Source: Setoptus koraiensis (lineage: Eukaryota; Arthropoda). From it: a stretch of DNA of 64,000 nt. The stretch spans positions 21,204,001-21,268,000 of the forward strand of contig CM106585.1 of NCBI GenBank assembly GCA_048013815.1. The letters run 5' to 3'. The position numbers and the translations under genes were made by a program. This document shows positions 44,854 through 57,891 of the stretch, piece by piece. The notes beneath the pieces are model-generated. The model was not told the DNA's origin. It saw nothing but the letters and a program-made list of their open reading frames with translations, and searched no databases. Position 1 is the first letter of the stretch, and every line of letters begins with the position of its first letter.

Positions 44854-45842
44854 AGGTGACTCACAGCAACAAACTGCCCACTTGGCCGGTCCTGTCGTCC
44901 GGTGATGGCTGAAAAATGGGCCAAACTGCACGCTCTGCGCCTCGCGAGCCCGGCCCGACGAGCCCGAGTCCGAGGCAAGGTAACAATTATGTCGACGAGC
45001 GGCTTCGATTGCGCCAGCGGCACGAGCCATCGGGCGCCCGTTTGTTGGCGCGTCCAACAGGCAACAAGGTTACATGCTGTCGTTGTTGTTGCTGTCGTTG
45101 TCGTTGTCGCTGCTGTTGCGTAATTATAGTTGTTGTGTTTGATTTGTGTGTGTTAACGTTTAATACAGTAATTAATGGCCTCTGTGTTGCCGTCAAACAA
45201 GAGCGAAATCCGGCAACAACAAAATCAGCGCAACCGCTGGTCAGCACGACGCTGACCAGTGCCCACTGTGTGAGATATGGCTCGAATTAATTCATGATTG
45301 GCCCGCCGTTGGGGCCCACAAGCAGCGCCTTGTCAATATATATCACGAGTCACATTTATATATAAATATCAGATATATAAACAGTGTACATGTGACTTGT
45401 GACTCACAACTTGTGAGTGCTGACGAGAAAATTGTGCCGATAATGCACAATTTGCACATGCCGGGCATCTGCTGTGCGTTATTTGTTGTCAGTGTTGTCA
45501 TGTGTTGTCGCTCACAAAACGTTGAGCCAGCCAAACACAACATCATATAGCACCGCTTGACCGGTTGATGGCACGCTTATTGTATGCAGCGGTAATGGTT
45601 GCGCAACAAATCAAACTGGTCACTGGCCCGCTCGTGCCACTCACTTGTATCCACATGTCGGCCGCCTATCCATATGCCGCGCGTGTCCACACATAAATCC
45701 ACATCAACGTTATCGTAAATATCTGCTATTCACACACAAATACGTCGACGTTGTCACAAATATCTACTGTCCGCATACAATGACGCCATCATTAATATCT
45801 GCTATCCACATGTAAATACATCGACGTTGTCATAAATATCAA

Positions 45843-45872
45843 CGAATTATATTTACACATAAATATAATTCG
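45843..45872. repeat. 13-bp inverted repeat with 4-nt loop
   Basis: Arms 45843-45855 and 45860-45872 are exact reverse complements, A/T-rich, hairpin-like. Confidence 0.85.
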
Positions 45873-46523
45873 ACAGCGATATAACAATGCATTGTCATAG
45901 ACATTATAGAGCGGAGCGATTTTTAATTAACTCGCAATTGTTTCGCCACTATTGCGGCATCGGTCAGTTGGCGGCCGCGACGCTTCACATTATATGACGC
46001 AACTTATTATTGGCTGGCTTGTTATTGACAAATTTGACAACTAGTGCCAAGTGCAAACAGCAGTGACAGCGGCAACAGTGACAGCGGCGGCGCCAGTTTG
46101 TGCCAGCTCATCACAACTGGCTAGATTGTCTCGCTGGTTGTGTGATAATAACTAGTCAGCTGATTGATCATCAGCCATGTCATCATTATGACTGGCGCTG
46201 TCTGTCTGTCGGACATTGGCTCCGATCAGCTGTTTGTGCGGGATATATGGCAGCCAGTGGGGCCAGCGCACGCACAGTTGTGCCACGAAATGGGGCCCCG
46301 GATCGAGATTATCTGGGCGTCTCATCTCGCACTGGAGCTGCTCACTTGCAGTAGTCGGCACGAGTTGTCATGATGGCGAACCAAACAAATCGATGGCGCG
46401 ACAGGGTATGCGCCAATTGACAGATTGCAGACAGAATCGCATCTGCGCACGTTGATTGCGATGAAACGAAATGAGCCAACGCGACACATATCTCACAACA
46501 ACCATTCTCATCGGGGCCCCAGT

Positions 46524-46592
46524 CTGTCCGTCTGTCTGTCCGTCTGTCTGTCCGTCTGTCTGTCCGTCTGTGTGTGTGTGTGTGTGTGCAGC
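46524..46592. repeat. GTCTGTCTGTCC 12-bp array ending in (GT)n
   Basis: About four units followed by a GT dinucleotide run. Confidence 0.85.
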
Positions 46593-49500
46593 ACAGGCCG
46601 CTGTCAGTGGCTGTCGCCGGCGTTCCCTCGGAGCGTCTCGCTGGCTGTCGACTGGCGGTTTGTCTCGTTTGTGGGCGCTTTTGGGGCCCCCACACACAAG
46701 CGCCACGAGCAACATGACGGCCGACATAGCGGGCGACATAACGGGCAACATGGCGGCACAGCGGGCACGCTGACAAGTGGCAGTCGGCGGAGCTGGCGCT
46801 CGTCAACGTCGCCAGCGCCGCCACTAAGCGGCGACCAGCTACGTGATTTGTTCTGACAGTTCGGGGGCCCGTCGCCACGCGCCCCACAAAGATGATGCGG
46901 CCGGGTGCGGGCAACGGGCAACAAGCCAAAGGCTTGCCTGTGCAGGCGCATGTTTATCGTGCCGCCAGCTTGATGTGCGAACCACAACTGACTGGTGATT
47001 GTCAAATGGCGGCCGGCCCAGCGAAATTGGCCCCATCTTTGTTGTTGCTGTTTGTGCGTCATTGTTGACCGCGCGCCATCGACCGAGGCGCGCACCACGA
47101 GCAATATGTGAGCACGAGCAAATTTACTCGGTTGGCGGCTGGTGACAAATTTGATATGACATGAACAAATCAAAAATCGGCGCCCACATATGTCAGTCAG
47201 GGGGCCCAGTGGGCATTGTTGGCCAGCGGTCTGGCTGTTCACGGTGGCTGTCAGCGCGACTGGCGGCCGTCTCAAGCAATATCGACATTAAGCAGTCGCG
47301 CCAGTGTGACCGCTCGCCGGACAGCCCATGACAGCGGATAGTTGCGTAATGTGTGTACATTGCGTCACACTGGCGACAGTGGCCGAAATGGGGGCCGCTG
47401 TCAGGGCGCCTAGCGATCGGTTTGCCAGGCAAAGTGTGTTTGAGTTGAAGAGTTAAAAGGTGCAGCGCACCAGAGAGACAGACAGACAGACAGACAGAGT
47501 AAACAAACTGCAGTTTGACGGTGTCAAATAATAAACTGGACGCACTCACTTAAACTGCCGGCTCCACGGATAAGTTTGGCCGGCGGATAATAACAGCGGC
47601 GGCGGCGGCAGCGGCACGCAGCGACAATGGGGCCCGATTTGAAAAATTTAATAATTTTTAGCCAGTGGCTATGCAATGTGGCGCCCATAAAAGCGCGATA
47701 TGTGTGCGTGGGGCACACAATTTATTGTCACGATCAAATGGCATATCGCACATCAATCTAGCCGCTCTAAATATATCAACTTGGCGCGCCAAACCAAACA
47801 TTTATGTTAGATATCGTACGATATTTGGGCCGCCGATTGGCCGGCCGGCCGATCGCGGCTCGGCTCGGCGATCGGCGGTTGTCACCACGACAAACACCGC
47901 ACTCGAGATATTCCGTTATGTAACTGACCGGCGCCACTTGCCCACGGCCCGCTGGTCGCTGTGTTCGCGGCGCGTAAGTGCCGCTAATAATGGCCGGGCT
48001 GGCCGCTTGTTGGGGGCCCGGGCGCCGTCCAACAGAGACGCGCGGACAGACGGACGGCGAGAGAGAGACAGAGATATCATTGGCCGGCCGCGCCGACATA
48101 AGGAAGCCATAAATTTTGTTTCATTTGCTAGGTGGCAAAATTTATGTCTCCTAGTGACGGGCGCCAGTCTTGAAATTGCCATAAAACACACGTCGATGTC
48201 GCCGACATCACTGTTGACGTCGGCTCCCGCGCCCGCTATTGCGTCGTTGCGGCCGTCGACGGGCCCGCGCGCGTATTCCGAGCCGCTGTCGGCTCGTGCC
48301 TAAATGGGACCCGCCGTCCCGCTGGTAGCCGGCTAACGGTGCCGCACGGTGCGACCGCAAACGTTAGTTAGCTGCGCCAATGCACAAATTTGCAGGTAAG
48401 AGCGGCGGCGGCCGCGGCGGACAGCCGGCGTCGGGCCGGACCGAGTGACAGACCGAGCGCCATTTAGGCCGTAATAAATTCCTGGCGCTGTTGTCATAAA
48501 GAATAAACAGGGGCCAAGATGAAGAATATAGCGTCGCCGCTAATCTCCGCCAGGGGCCTGCCACACGCGCACATTAATGGGGGCAGGGGGGCTAGATGGG
48601 GCCCCGTTAATGTGCTTGAGCCGAGCCAATGTCGAGCCAATAAATTTTTGCCATGCTCGTGCGTGTGTCAGCCAAACTGATACAAACAAGTGGTCGTGGG
48701 CGCCCCTAACGAGCTGCCCATTTTGAGTTATCTCGGCGCACACAAATTAATAGTAATATATGGCCGTCTCTGTCGGCGCTGAGCCGCCGATAAACTCCGG
48801 CCGGCGTGCCCATAACTCGTCGTATCGTCGTTATATACGGCGTTATACGGCGTTATACGGCGGCCAGCGCCACAGCGATTTACCTGGCCGGGCGGCCGCG
48901 CGGGCCGGCAGCCCGCCAGTAATGCCATCAATAACTAATGCCTCAATCCATCTTATCTGCTGGGCGCCGTTCGTTAACCTATTAATGATCAGTGTGTGCG
49001 TTAGTGTTAAATTTATTAACACCGCCGACTACTTGTTGTGCCGAGGGCGCTTATCAGCGGCCCGGCGTCACAGTGTCACCGGCGGCCGGCGCAACCAGGG
49101 CACGGCTTGTGCCACGGCGAGGCACACCTAGCAACGCCAATCTGGCAATCTGCTGCTTTATCGGGGCCCGTTTTAAAGCGCCCCCTTGGCCCGTGCGCGA
49201 ACATCACTCACGAATATCGCTCGCGAACGTCACAAGCGAATATCGCCCGCCAATATAGCTCGCGCGGATATGAGCGGTCTAGGCGCAGCAATTGCCGGCG
49301 CGCCAGCAGCCGGCCAAGATCGCTTATGGTGACAGGACAAAAAGAGTGAGGAGTCATTACGCTGATGAGTTATTATCATTTGTCGGCGCTGACGGGCGCC
49401 CGTGCCCGCGCCCGCGCCAACTGCGACACTGGGCGGCCGAACCTGGACGGAACAGTTTGGGGGCGACAGTTTGCAAGAGTTGAATGATGATTATACGCGC

Positions 49501-50375
49501 CGCGCCATCATTATGGCGGGCGCAGTAGCGATCGTTTGCGACCGCCATCAGCCAGTGGGCCGATCCAGCCGCCAGCGAACGAGCAATATTCAGAGAAATC
49601 TCGTATGGACAGTCAGCTGATTTATATGTGTGTAGTTTATGGTGGCGTGTGGGGTGCATGGGGCCCACGATGCACGGACCCGGTTCGGGCCCGATGCGTT
49701 TTTACATTGAAAAAATGAGCCAGAGCCGGCGTGCTGATGTGTGTGTGTGTGTGTGTGTGTGAGCGCCTTCATTAGTCATCTCTTTTTATCTCATCATTTC
49801 TTGTCATAATTACGTCATATTTGTTCTAATGATATATGGGCCAACTTCATGCAACAATCAACTGTGTATGCATGCGTGCCTCCCTCTCTGTCGCTGCTGC
49901 TGCACAACCATGCAATAGTTGCCGCCACCAGATATTGTTACCAGGCTGGGCCGCGTTGGGGCCCACTTGCAAACAGTTATATATCAGGCTGTGTGGCTGG
50001 TATTTTTAGCTGGATATGAGCCAAATGAGAGCACTTGCGCACTTGTGACCTTATCGCCGGCTCGCCGAACGCAATCGACAACAGCAACAGCCACGACAGC
50101 AACAACAACAGCAACAGCCACGACAGCAACAACAACAACAACAATGATTATACACTACTACTAATCGTCGGCACTATAACGGTCTATTCATAGCGGCTAG
50201 ATGGCTGACAGGCGTGTGTGCGTCAAAAGTCACCACCGCTGACGGCGCCGGCCCCAGGGTGGCGCTGCGAGCGCCGCCAAGTGACAGCCCCTGTCCAGTT
50301 ATAATTGTGGAGCGCGGGGCGCATGCGCGCCCACTCGCGCCCGCCCGTCTATCTAATTTATGATGGCTGCCAAAC

Positions 50376-50433
<58 letters not shown>
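50376..50433. repeat. (CA)n microsatellite
   Basis: An uninterrupted run of about 29 CA dinucleotides. Confidence 0.95.
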
Positions 50434-50434
<1 letters not shown>

Positions 50435-51534
50435 CAGCCTGAATATTATTATCGTCCACGTATCTGCTTCTCGTCTCGCCCCCTCGCGCGCGCGGGTCCC
50501 CCTGTCGCTGTCCGACTGCCGGACTGACGATTGTGAGACACAGTCGGTGGCCGGTTGCGCAAGCGGCCGCCAGAGCCACTCTGTCCTTTCCCCTTCTTCT
50601 TGCCTATCGCTCTCAACTGGCTCGCTCTCGACTGGCTCGCTCGCTGGCGATCATGATGACTCCTCCGGGGCATCGGGCCCGACACATCAATACCGTCATC
50701 ATCAATACCGTCGTCGTCAATGCAGCGGCGGCGGCAGCGCCACTGTGCGCTCGTGTGATGCAACTGACTTGCACATTGTCTGTCCACCATCAATCATCGC
50801 CTCATCGTTACCATTGGCCGCCCATCACTCTGCCAGGCCCGCACTGTTGTGCGCACACCCGCACACACACAAATATCTTTGGGCTGCGGATATTTGTCTA
50901 GGTGGCGCCCCAGCTGGAGCTGGCCGGACAAATGGCGCCCCTCTGGCCAGCGTCGGCTATCATAAATGGTGGCTCGCTGCCACCGCTGTGCTCCGCCAGC
51001 ACAGTTACTGGGGAGCAGAGCACAGTGACCAGAGCACAGTTGCCAGCACAGTGACCAGAGCACAGTTGCCAGAGCACAGAAATGACTCAAATAGTGCCGC
51101 CGCTACACTCGCTCGGCAGTGTTTGCGCTGCGCGTTGCGTCAGCTGGGCGCGGCACGCGCTCCTGCCTTCACAACGTTGTCAGCGTTAGCGGCCCGCTTG
51201 GCCGCCCGGGTGCACAGGTGCGCGACCCCTGCGCCACCGCCAAGACTGTGCCGAGAGCGGACATTGCGCCAAGCCCGTTCGTTGGGCACACGGGGCCAAC
51301 ACCGCTCTACGGTCAAGCCGGTCTTACCTGTGCCCGGCGGCACGCCCACGCGACAATCTCGCCACATCGTGCACGTTTTGCACATTTTGCACATTTTGTA
51401 CGTTTTGTACATTTTGTACATTTGGCGCGCCTCCGACGAGCCAAGCACTTGGTACGCGTGCATTTTGTATACGAGGTATATTACACGGTGTATGTGGGCG
51501 CTTGGTGGCACCAAGTTGTTGTGTTGGCGCGAGG

Positions 51535-52034
51535 NNNNNNNNNNNNNNNNNNNNNNNNNNNNNNNNNNNNNNNNNNNNNNNNNNNNNNNNNNNNNNNNNN
51601 NNNNNNNNNNNNNNNNNNNNNNNNNNNNNNNNNNNNNNNNNNNNNNNNNNNNNNNNNNNNNNNNNNNNNNNNNNNNNNNNNNNNNNNNNNNNNNNNNNNN
51701 NNNNNNNNNNNNNNNNNNNNNNNNNNNNNNNNNNNNNNNNNNNNNNNNNNNNNNNNNNNNNNNNNNNNNNNNNNNNNNNNNNNNNNNNNNNNNNNNNNNN
51801 NNNNNNNNNNNNNNNNNNNNNNNNNNNNNNNNNNNNNNNNNNNNNNNNNNNNNNNNNNNNNNNNNNNNNNNNNNNNNNNNNNNNNNNNNNNNNNNNNNNN
51901 NNNNNNNNNNNNNNNNNNNNNNNNNNNNNNNNNNNNNNNNNNNNNNNNNNNNNNNNNNNNNNNNNNNNNNNNNNNNNNNNNNNNNNNNNNNNNNNNNNNN
52001 NNNNNNNNNNNNNNNNNNNNNNNNNNNNNNNNNN
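51535..52034. other. Assembly gap (500 N)
   Basis: Exactly 500 undetermined bases, the usual placeholder for a gap of unknown length. It removes the 3' end of the copia element and its join to host DNA. Any frame drawn through it is meaningless. Confidence 0.98.
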
Positions 52035-55000
52035 ATACCACTGTTGGAAAACACTTGTGTTTGATCACCAAACCGATCAGGAATAGGCATACTGCAATAG
52101 CGACGTATGCACCTATCATCTCTATAAACCATTTGATGCCCCTGAAGACTGGCACCAGGAAGAATTCTTTCCTGGTCAGAGCCTCAGTCCTTTCTCTGTG
52201 GGCCTCTTCGTTCGCCTCCTTTTTCAATGTTTCGATCTCGTCTGCCGTGAGGCCGCTGAATTCCGTGTTCGATACTCCCAACATTAAGTTCAATTGCGTC
52301 GGGATCGAGTAGTCTACAGGTGGGGCTTTTACACTCGAGGCCTCGTGTGTAAATTCGATATAACCCTCGATGCTGAATGCTTGACTTTGGTGCAGCGAGA
52401 AAATGTTGTTGGGACATGCCCTCTTTTTGCCCTCAACCACAATGTAATGGCCTTGGCAATTCATGTGTATGGTCTGGCCCAGATGTTTCACTTGTGGCTT
52501 TGGCGCAGTCAATTCCGTCTTCTTTAGGCCTCTACAGTTGTCTTTGTAATATCTTCTGGAATCCTGATATATTCTCCGATTCATACAGCTATCGGTGAAT
52601 ACCACATCGCCCTGGACTTCGCCCACATCTAGTGCGCGGGCGCAGTTGGCTGTTTTGTTATACATCATGTACATGGGACCGGAGTAAATGTATTTGCAAA
52701 TCTGGTCGTCTTCAACTGATGTATAATGAAAAGGATCAGCCATCAGGATCTCCACATTCTCTGATGGTTTTAACATGGCAAGTTGTACCTTCACTCGATT
52801 TTCTTCCACTAGCTCGCAATTTATGATTGAAGAATGCTTGAGCGAGGCTTTCTCAGCCAGTTCGTCTAGGTTGAACAGTTGCAGGAGCTTAGCAGGTACG
52901 TTTTCTCCGGATTTCAATTTCTTACGGAGTGCTTTTAGGATGTCCTTCACTTCTTCAAACTTTATATAAGCTTGGAGTTGAGCATCTGCGATCTCTGGTT
53001 GAATGCTCTGTGTTGCCAGAAGAATGTCTATTTCCTTTTCTATGTCGGAGATTTTGCTGCTTACTCTTGAATTCAACGATGCCACTATCTTCATGGTATT
53101 CAATAATTTTTGGTCCAGTTCAATGGTCAATTGTTTCAACACCATCATATCGCGTTGACTGTGTTTGTGGTCCACTTCTTTCATAACGCGATGGGCTGTT
53201 AATACAACCGCAGACACAGCAGCAACCACTGTGCTCAGCCCCATGTCTCGCTCTACGATTTTTCTTTCTTCACACAGTTTTCTAACATTTTCCGTTATTG
53301 ATGCATTAAATCTAGTGTTACACACTCTAACCAGGTCTTTGTTTAGCTTGGGAAACGCAGTCAAATTTCCGAATAATTGCCTGCAAGGGTTGTGAAACAG
53401 CAGGTCCAATTCCAGATCCAATTGTCCCTGTATATGGCTAATTTTTGTTGGTCGCCACACTACCAGGTCATCCACCCCAAAGTCCGTTGTGGTTAAAACT
53501 TGAATGAATAGACATGTGAACAAGAGGCTGGCCAAGCCTATCTTCCTTAGCGCAGATGCATGAGTTCGCGGCGGTAGGCCCTTGGTCATTATGTCGGCTA
53601 ATTGATGGCTTGACGGTACGTATTCCACCTCTATTTCTTTGTTCTTAACTTTCTCTTTTATGTGATGGAACTTGATGTCTATGTGTCTTGTTAGTTTAGA
53701 TGGTGCACTGTTGTTGATTAACTTTATAGTTGACTGATTGTCGATTCGCAGTAACACCGGACCAACGGTGGGTACTTCTATCTCTTGTAGGAGTGACTTG
53801 ACCCAGATCAGTTCTTTTACTGCTGCGCTCGCTGCAATATATTCGCTCTCAGTTGAGGACAACGCCACAGTTGATTGCAGTTTACTGCGGTACATAACGG
53901 GGGAGTCATTTATCAGCACCATCGTGCCACTGGTGGAGCGTCTGGTTTTGATGTCGCCCCCCCAGTCAGCATCAGAATAGCCGATAAGACTCAAAACTCC
54001 ACCCCGTTTGAACTGAAGACCGTGGTTCATCGTTCCCTTCAGATACCGCAAACAATATTTAGCCGCTTCCCAGTGTTTTGCACGAGGTGCATTGTTGTAC
54101 TTCGATAGCACGCTCACAGCATATGTAAGGTCAGGGCGGGTGAGACAGGATGCATAGTTTAAGCTGCCCACGAGTTCCCTGTATGGGACGCTTACTATCT
54201 CATCCGTGTCATCAAGCTGGCTCAGATGATCCACATCTCTGATAGGTGTGCTTGTTGTCTTAGCGTCTTTCATATTGAATGCCTCTACAATATTTTCTAT
54301 GTAGTGTTGTTGATGCAGTACAATTGATGTGTTTGTTTTGGATATTTCAAACCCGACAAACACGTCTGTCTCGATGACCTTGACATTTACAACCTTGTCA
54401 ATAGCCCTAATAAGGTCGTTTAGCGCTTTGACGTCAGTGGCTGCCGCAATCCCGTCATCTACATAGACCATTATTATTATCTTGATGCCATTGTATTTGC
54501 CAATATACAGACATGGGTCTGCATGGGTTGCAACAAAACCCAGTCTGATTAGCATCTCATCTAGTTTGGTCTTCCAACATAAGGGTGCTTGTTTAAGACC
54601 GTACAAGCTTTTGTGCAACCGTAGTACTTTTCCCTCGGGGCAAGTCACGCCTTCGGGTGGAATCATATAAATTTCCTCGTTCAGGGCTCCGTTCAAGAAA
54701 GCAGTTTGAATATCGAACTGTACAAATTTCAAGTCAAAGTGAGCAATCACTGCAAACAGAGTTCTAATTGTTTCATAGGTTACCACGGGAGAGTACGTGA
54801 ACTCATAGTCTATGCCGTACTGCTGCAGGAACCCTCGGGCTACCAACCTAGCTTTGTACCGATCGACTTGACCGTCAACTAGCTTTTTCTTGCAGAATAC
54901 CCAGCGAGCCGTCAACGGTCGTTTGCCGTTTGGAAGATCCGCTATAGTCCAGGTGCCATGTCTTTCGTGTGCAGAGAGCTCCTCGTTCACAGCTCCTTTC

Positions 55001-57672
55001 CACAGTTCGCGTTCATTTGTTGACATCACATCAGCATATGAACGAGGTCGCACGTAGGCACTCTTTAAATGAAAAAAGCCAGATATGCCTCCTTTTGTTT
55101 GCTTTTGGATCTTATCGTACTTCGGGGTGTCTTCAAGAGACTTTAGGAAAGTGCTGTTTGTAGGTCGATCAATTGACCGGTTGTGGTACTCGAGAAGCGT
55201 CTCGAAAGGCGGTACATGTATACTTTCTGGATCAGGTTGTGTGGTCTGAAGGTCGTTATTCGCTTCCTCTGCAGACTTGGACGTTTGACCTTGAGGTTCA
55301 AGTGGTCGGTCCTGGAAGTTTTCATCACATGATACCTCGGGACTTGCAAGTCTCGCAGGTTCGATCATAGGATTGTCTGTAGGCGCTGCATCATATATCT
55401 CAGTGCTATCAGTGTTGACAGTGGTGTCGTGTTCATTTCCATTGTCATTTTGCTGAAGGTCAATAGTTTGTTGTGGTCGTGATGGAATGTTTTCATCTTC
55501 AACAACTAGAGAGTCATATGTCTCGTCCAACAGTTTGTGGTGATTTACAAACATAACGTCACAACTTAGTCTAACTTCATTTGTAGAGGGAATGTACACC
55601 CGGTAGGTGTTGCTTCTGGAATCAAAACCGACTAGGTGAGCATTCAAGGTCTTGCTAGACCATTTCGGGTTCCTTCTGGTGGTCTCCAGTATCTGGATTT
55701 CGCGGCCAAATTCGTGGATATGGGCGATAGATGGCTTGCGGTTCGTCCAGACCTCGAATGGAGTTTGCTTTGGATCAGGGGAGCAAGAGGTCCGGTTGAG
55801 GATGAAAACTACAGTGTTGACTGCTTCGGACCACAAGGTCTTGGGCAACTCTGTCGCATTCAGGATCGTCCGTGCAAGCTGTATAACGGTCCTATTGGAC
55901 CGTTCAGCTGCACCGTTTTGTTCCGGTGTATATGGCGTGCTAGTAACGAGTTTTACATGTTCCAGAGCGAGAAGACAACGAACTTTCTCGTTTAGGAATT
56001 CGCTTCCTTGGTCGGTACACATTTCTCTGATTTTTCGTCCGGTTTCGCTTTCCGTCGATGCTATAAACTGGCCCATCTTTTCGCAGACTTCAGTCTTGGA
56101 GCTTATACAGTAGACGGCGCGGTAGTTAGAGCCCTCGTCGGTGAACAGGATGAAGTAGTTACTTCCACCCAGGCTTGTTGGATTGATCGGGCCCACCAAA
56201 TCAATATGTACTCTCTGTCCGACTTTGTTTGCTCTCTCTCGCTGTGAAGTAGGATGAGAGGATCGCAGTCCCTTGCCGGTTGGACAGGAGCTACACTTCG
56301 TATACTCGCCCTTTGGAACTAGCGATATACCATTAACAATGTTTTGCTTGGCCAGCTGTTGAATTCTTCTTATATTGATGTGAGCTAAGCTCTTATGCCA
56401 GTCCTCTATGGTGCGATTTTTCTTGATGAGAAAGGCTGTCTTTCGGATTGGACGAATATCCATCTTGACCAGTTCAACCGTTTCGTCCAGTAGGCCGTAG
56501 GCAACCTTGTCACCATTCATTTCAAAACTGCATTCGTGCAATTGGTCGAACACAACTCTTACTCCTTTCTTCATTGCTTGCACTATAGACAACAAGTTGC
56601 TGTCTATGCCAGGTACGTGTAGTACGTTGGTAACTTGAATTTGTTTGACGTCTCCGTTTTTTAGGCGGCTTTGAAATATAATAGTACCCATTCCAGCCAC
56701 CGGGAGGGCGGTTCCGTCACCAACCGTCACGGTCATTTCATCATCTACTTTATCATAGTGTGTAAAGTAATCTCGGTGTTTTGCAACGTGTGCTGATGCG
56801 CCCGAATCGGCCCACCAGTCGTGTTCGGAAGTATCACTGTGGATTTTAACCATGAATGATATGTTGTTCCTGGGTTCCTGGTTCCTTCTCTTATCCTGGT
56901 TTTCTGCAGGCCTTTTCAATTCATTTTTACAGTCTTTGGCCCAATGGCCTTTTTGTTGGCACCTCATGCATGTAGATTTGCTCATCATTTCAGCAAAATC
57001 TTCAGGCGATAAGCGCTTCTTCTGCTGCTTGTTGTGTTTCTGCGGTTTGCCACTGGTCTGTTGAGCGATCAGTGCCTGGTTCTTCGGGTTCGATTCTGAG
57101 TGTTGCATTTGATTTTCTTCCTGAAACAACATTTCAATGAGCTTTCTATAATCTTTCTCCACTGTCTGATTCCAGACTCTTCTAAAGTTTGCATATCTGC
57201 GGTTTAAACCACCTAGCAGTATGGCTCGCTTGAGTTTCTCGTTGAGCGGTTCACCCAGCGTAGCCATCCTATCGACGTTTTCTTCGTATTGGGCGATATA
57301 ATTACTAATACTTTCGGACTCACCCTGCTTAGTCGTTGCCCATTTTATAATACACGTTTCCAAGTGAGCGTCACCATCTTGTTCGTACTCAAGACGGAGT
57401 CGATTCCAGATATCGCGGGCACTAGTACATGTCAATATCTTGCTAACTATGTGTGGCTCCAAAGAGCTGGTTAGAAGATCTCCAGCTTCTTCTTCTTTGT
57501 CGATGATTTGTTGTGGGTCAAGGTCGGTGCTATCTTCATACACTACTGCTTGAAGTTTTCTGTAGGTCAATTTCTTCTTTATCGAATACTTCCATACTGG
57601 ATAGTTCTTTCCATTCAGTTTTAGTATGGAGGTGGTGCTTTTGCTTGAGGTGCTAGGTATGGCGACTTCCAT
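52035..57672 (-). CDS. Copia gag-pol plus envelope-like polyprotein (end lost in gap)
   Basis: One open frame of about 1880 residues before the gap. Parts in order: gag with a CCHC zinc knuckle (about 56.97-56.93 kb); aspartic protease (about 56.82-56.74 kb); integrase with its zinc-binding head and catalytic core (about 56.4-55.7 kb); reverse transcriptase (about 54.9-54.2 kb); RNase H (about 54.0-53.6 kb). An envelope-like part follows (about 53.56-52.04 kb): hydrophobic leader, short head, a hydrophobic fusion-peptide-like stretch, a coiled coil, a cysteine-containing region, then a membrane helix near the gap. The third part is not recognised by family; its call rests on this layout alone. 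Most animal copia elements lack such a part. Looks whole as far as it can be read. Confidence 0.88.
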
Positions 57673-57732
57673 ACTAGGTAGTTCTTTTTGGGGTTCGACG
57701 TTCGATAGCTTCAGCCTGTTTGGCTGTTAACC

Positions 57733-57891
57733 TGTTGAAGCTATTTTAACGTTTTTGTTGTATTTTATTATAGTATATTGTAGTATATTGTAGTATATGA
57801 AAAGTAAAGTGTAAGTAAAAATTAAGCTGCACAGAGCTTTTATATCGGTGGTCCACCCTGGACAATCCAGAGTGCACCATAAAGTAGGACA
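57733..57891 (-). repeat. Probable 5' LTR of the copia element
   Basis: Read on the minus strand, the block starts TG and ends CA, contains a TATAAAAG box, and is followed by GGTTAACAGCC, which may be the primer-binding site. The partner repeat is not available (gap), so both borders are provisional. Confidence 0.4.

Larger units (their letters stand above)
35901..51534. other. Gene-free GC-rich region, minisatellite-dense
   Basis: No recognisable gene in 15.6 kb. Long frames (for example 38148-38786, 42452-43027, 46342-46929, 46604-47275) open on both strands at once, as GC-rich DNA does, and match no family. The sequence is rich in GGCC, GGGGCCC and GCGC words, with many short tandem arrays: 10-bp GTCCGCGTTW (about 36908-36972), 24-bp (38382-38456), 15-bp (39172-39234), 18-bp (about 40224-40286), 27-bp (about 51015-51080), 10-bp CATTTTGTAC (about 51369-51423), and GT/CA tracts at 37758-37781, 39625-39650, 46568-46588 and 50376-50433. 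The region ends in the assembly gap. Confidence 0.6.
52035..57891 (-). mobile_element. Ty1/copia LTR retrotransposon with an envelope-like third part
   Basis: A minus-strand element. Its 5' long terminal repeat is probably the short region 57733-57891; gag-pol begins at 57672; the order protease-integrase-reverse transcriptase-RNase H (integrase before reverse transcriptase) places it in Ty1/copia. After RNase H (about 53.56 kb) the same frame continues into an envelope-like part up to the gap. The sequenced part looks whole. The open frame suggests a young insertion, but the 3' repeat is lost in the gap, so it cannot be dated from repeat divergence and the insertion-site duplication cannot be seen. 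Confidence 0.93.

Noticed and set aside
50547-52312. Long plus- and minus-strand frames (330-505 codons) near 51-52 kb
   Set aside because: They run through the 500-N gap, where undetermined bases hide stops. The real sequence on either side is GC-rich host DNA or the antisense of the copia element.
52184-57474. Many 60-150-codon plus-strand frames across 52-57 kb
   Set aside because: They are antisense shadows of the copia polyprotein and resemble no family.
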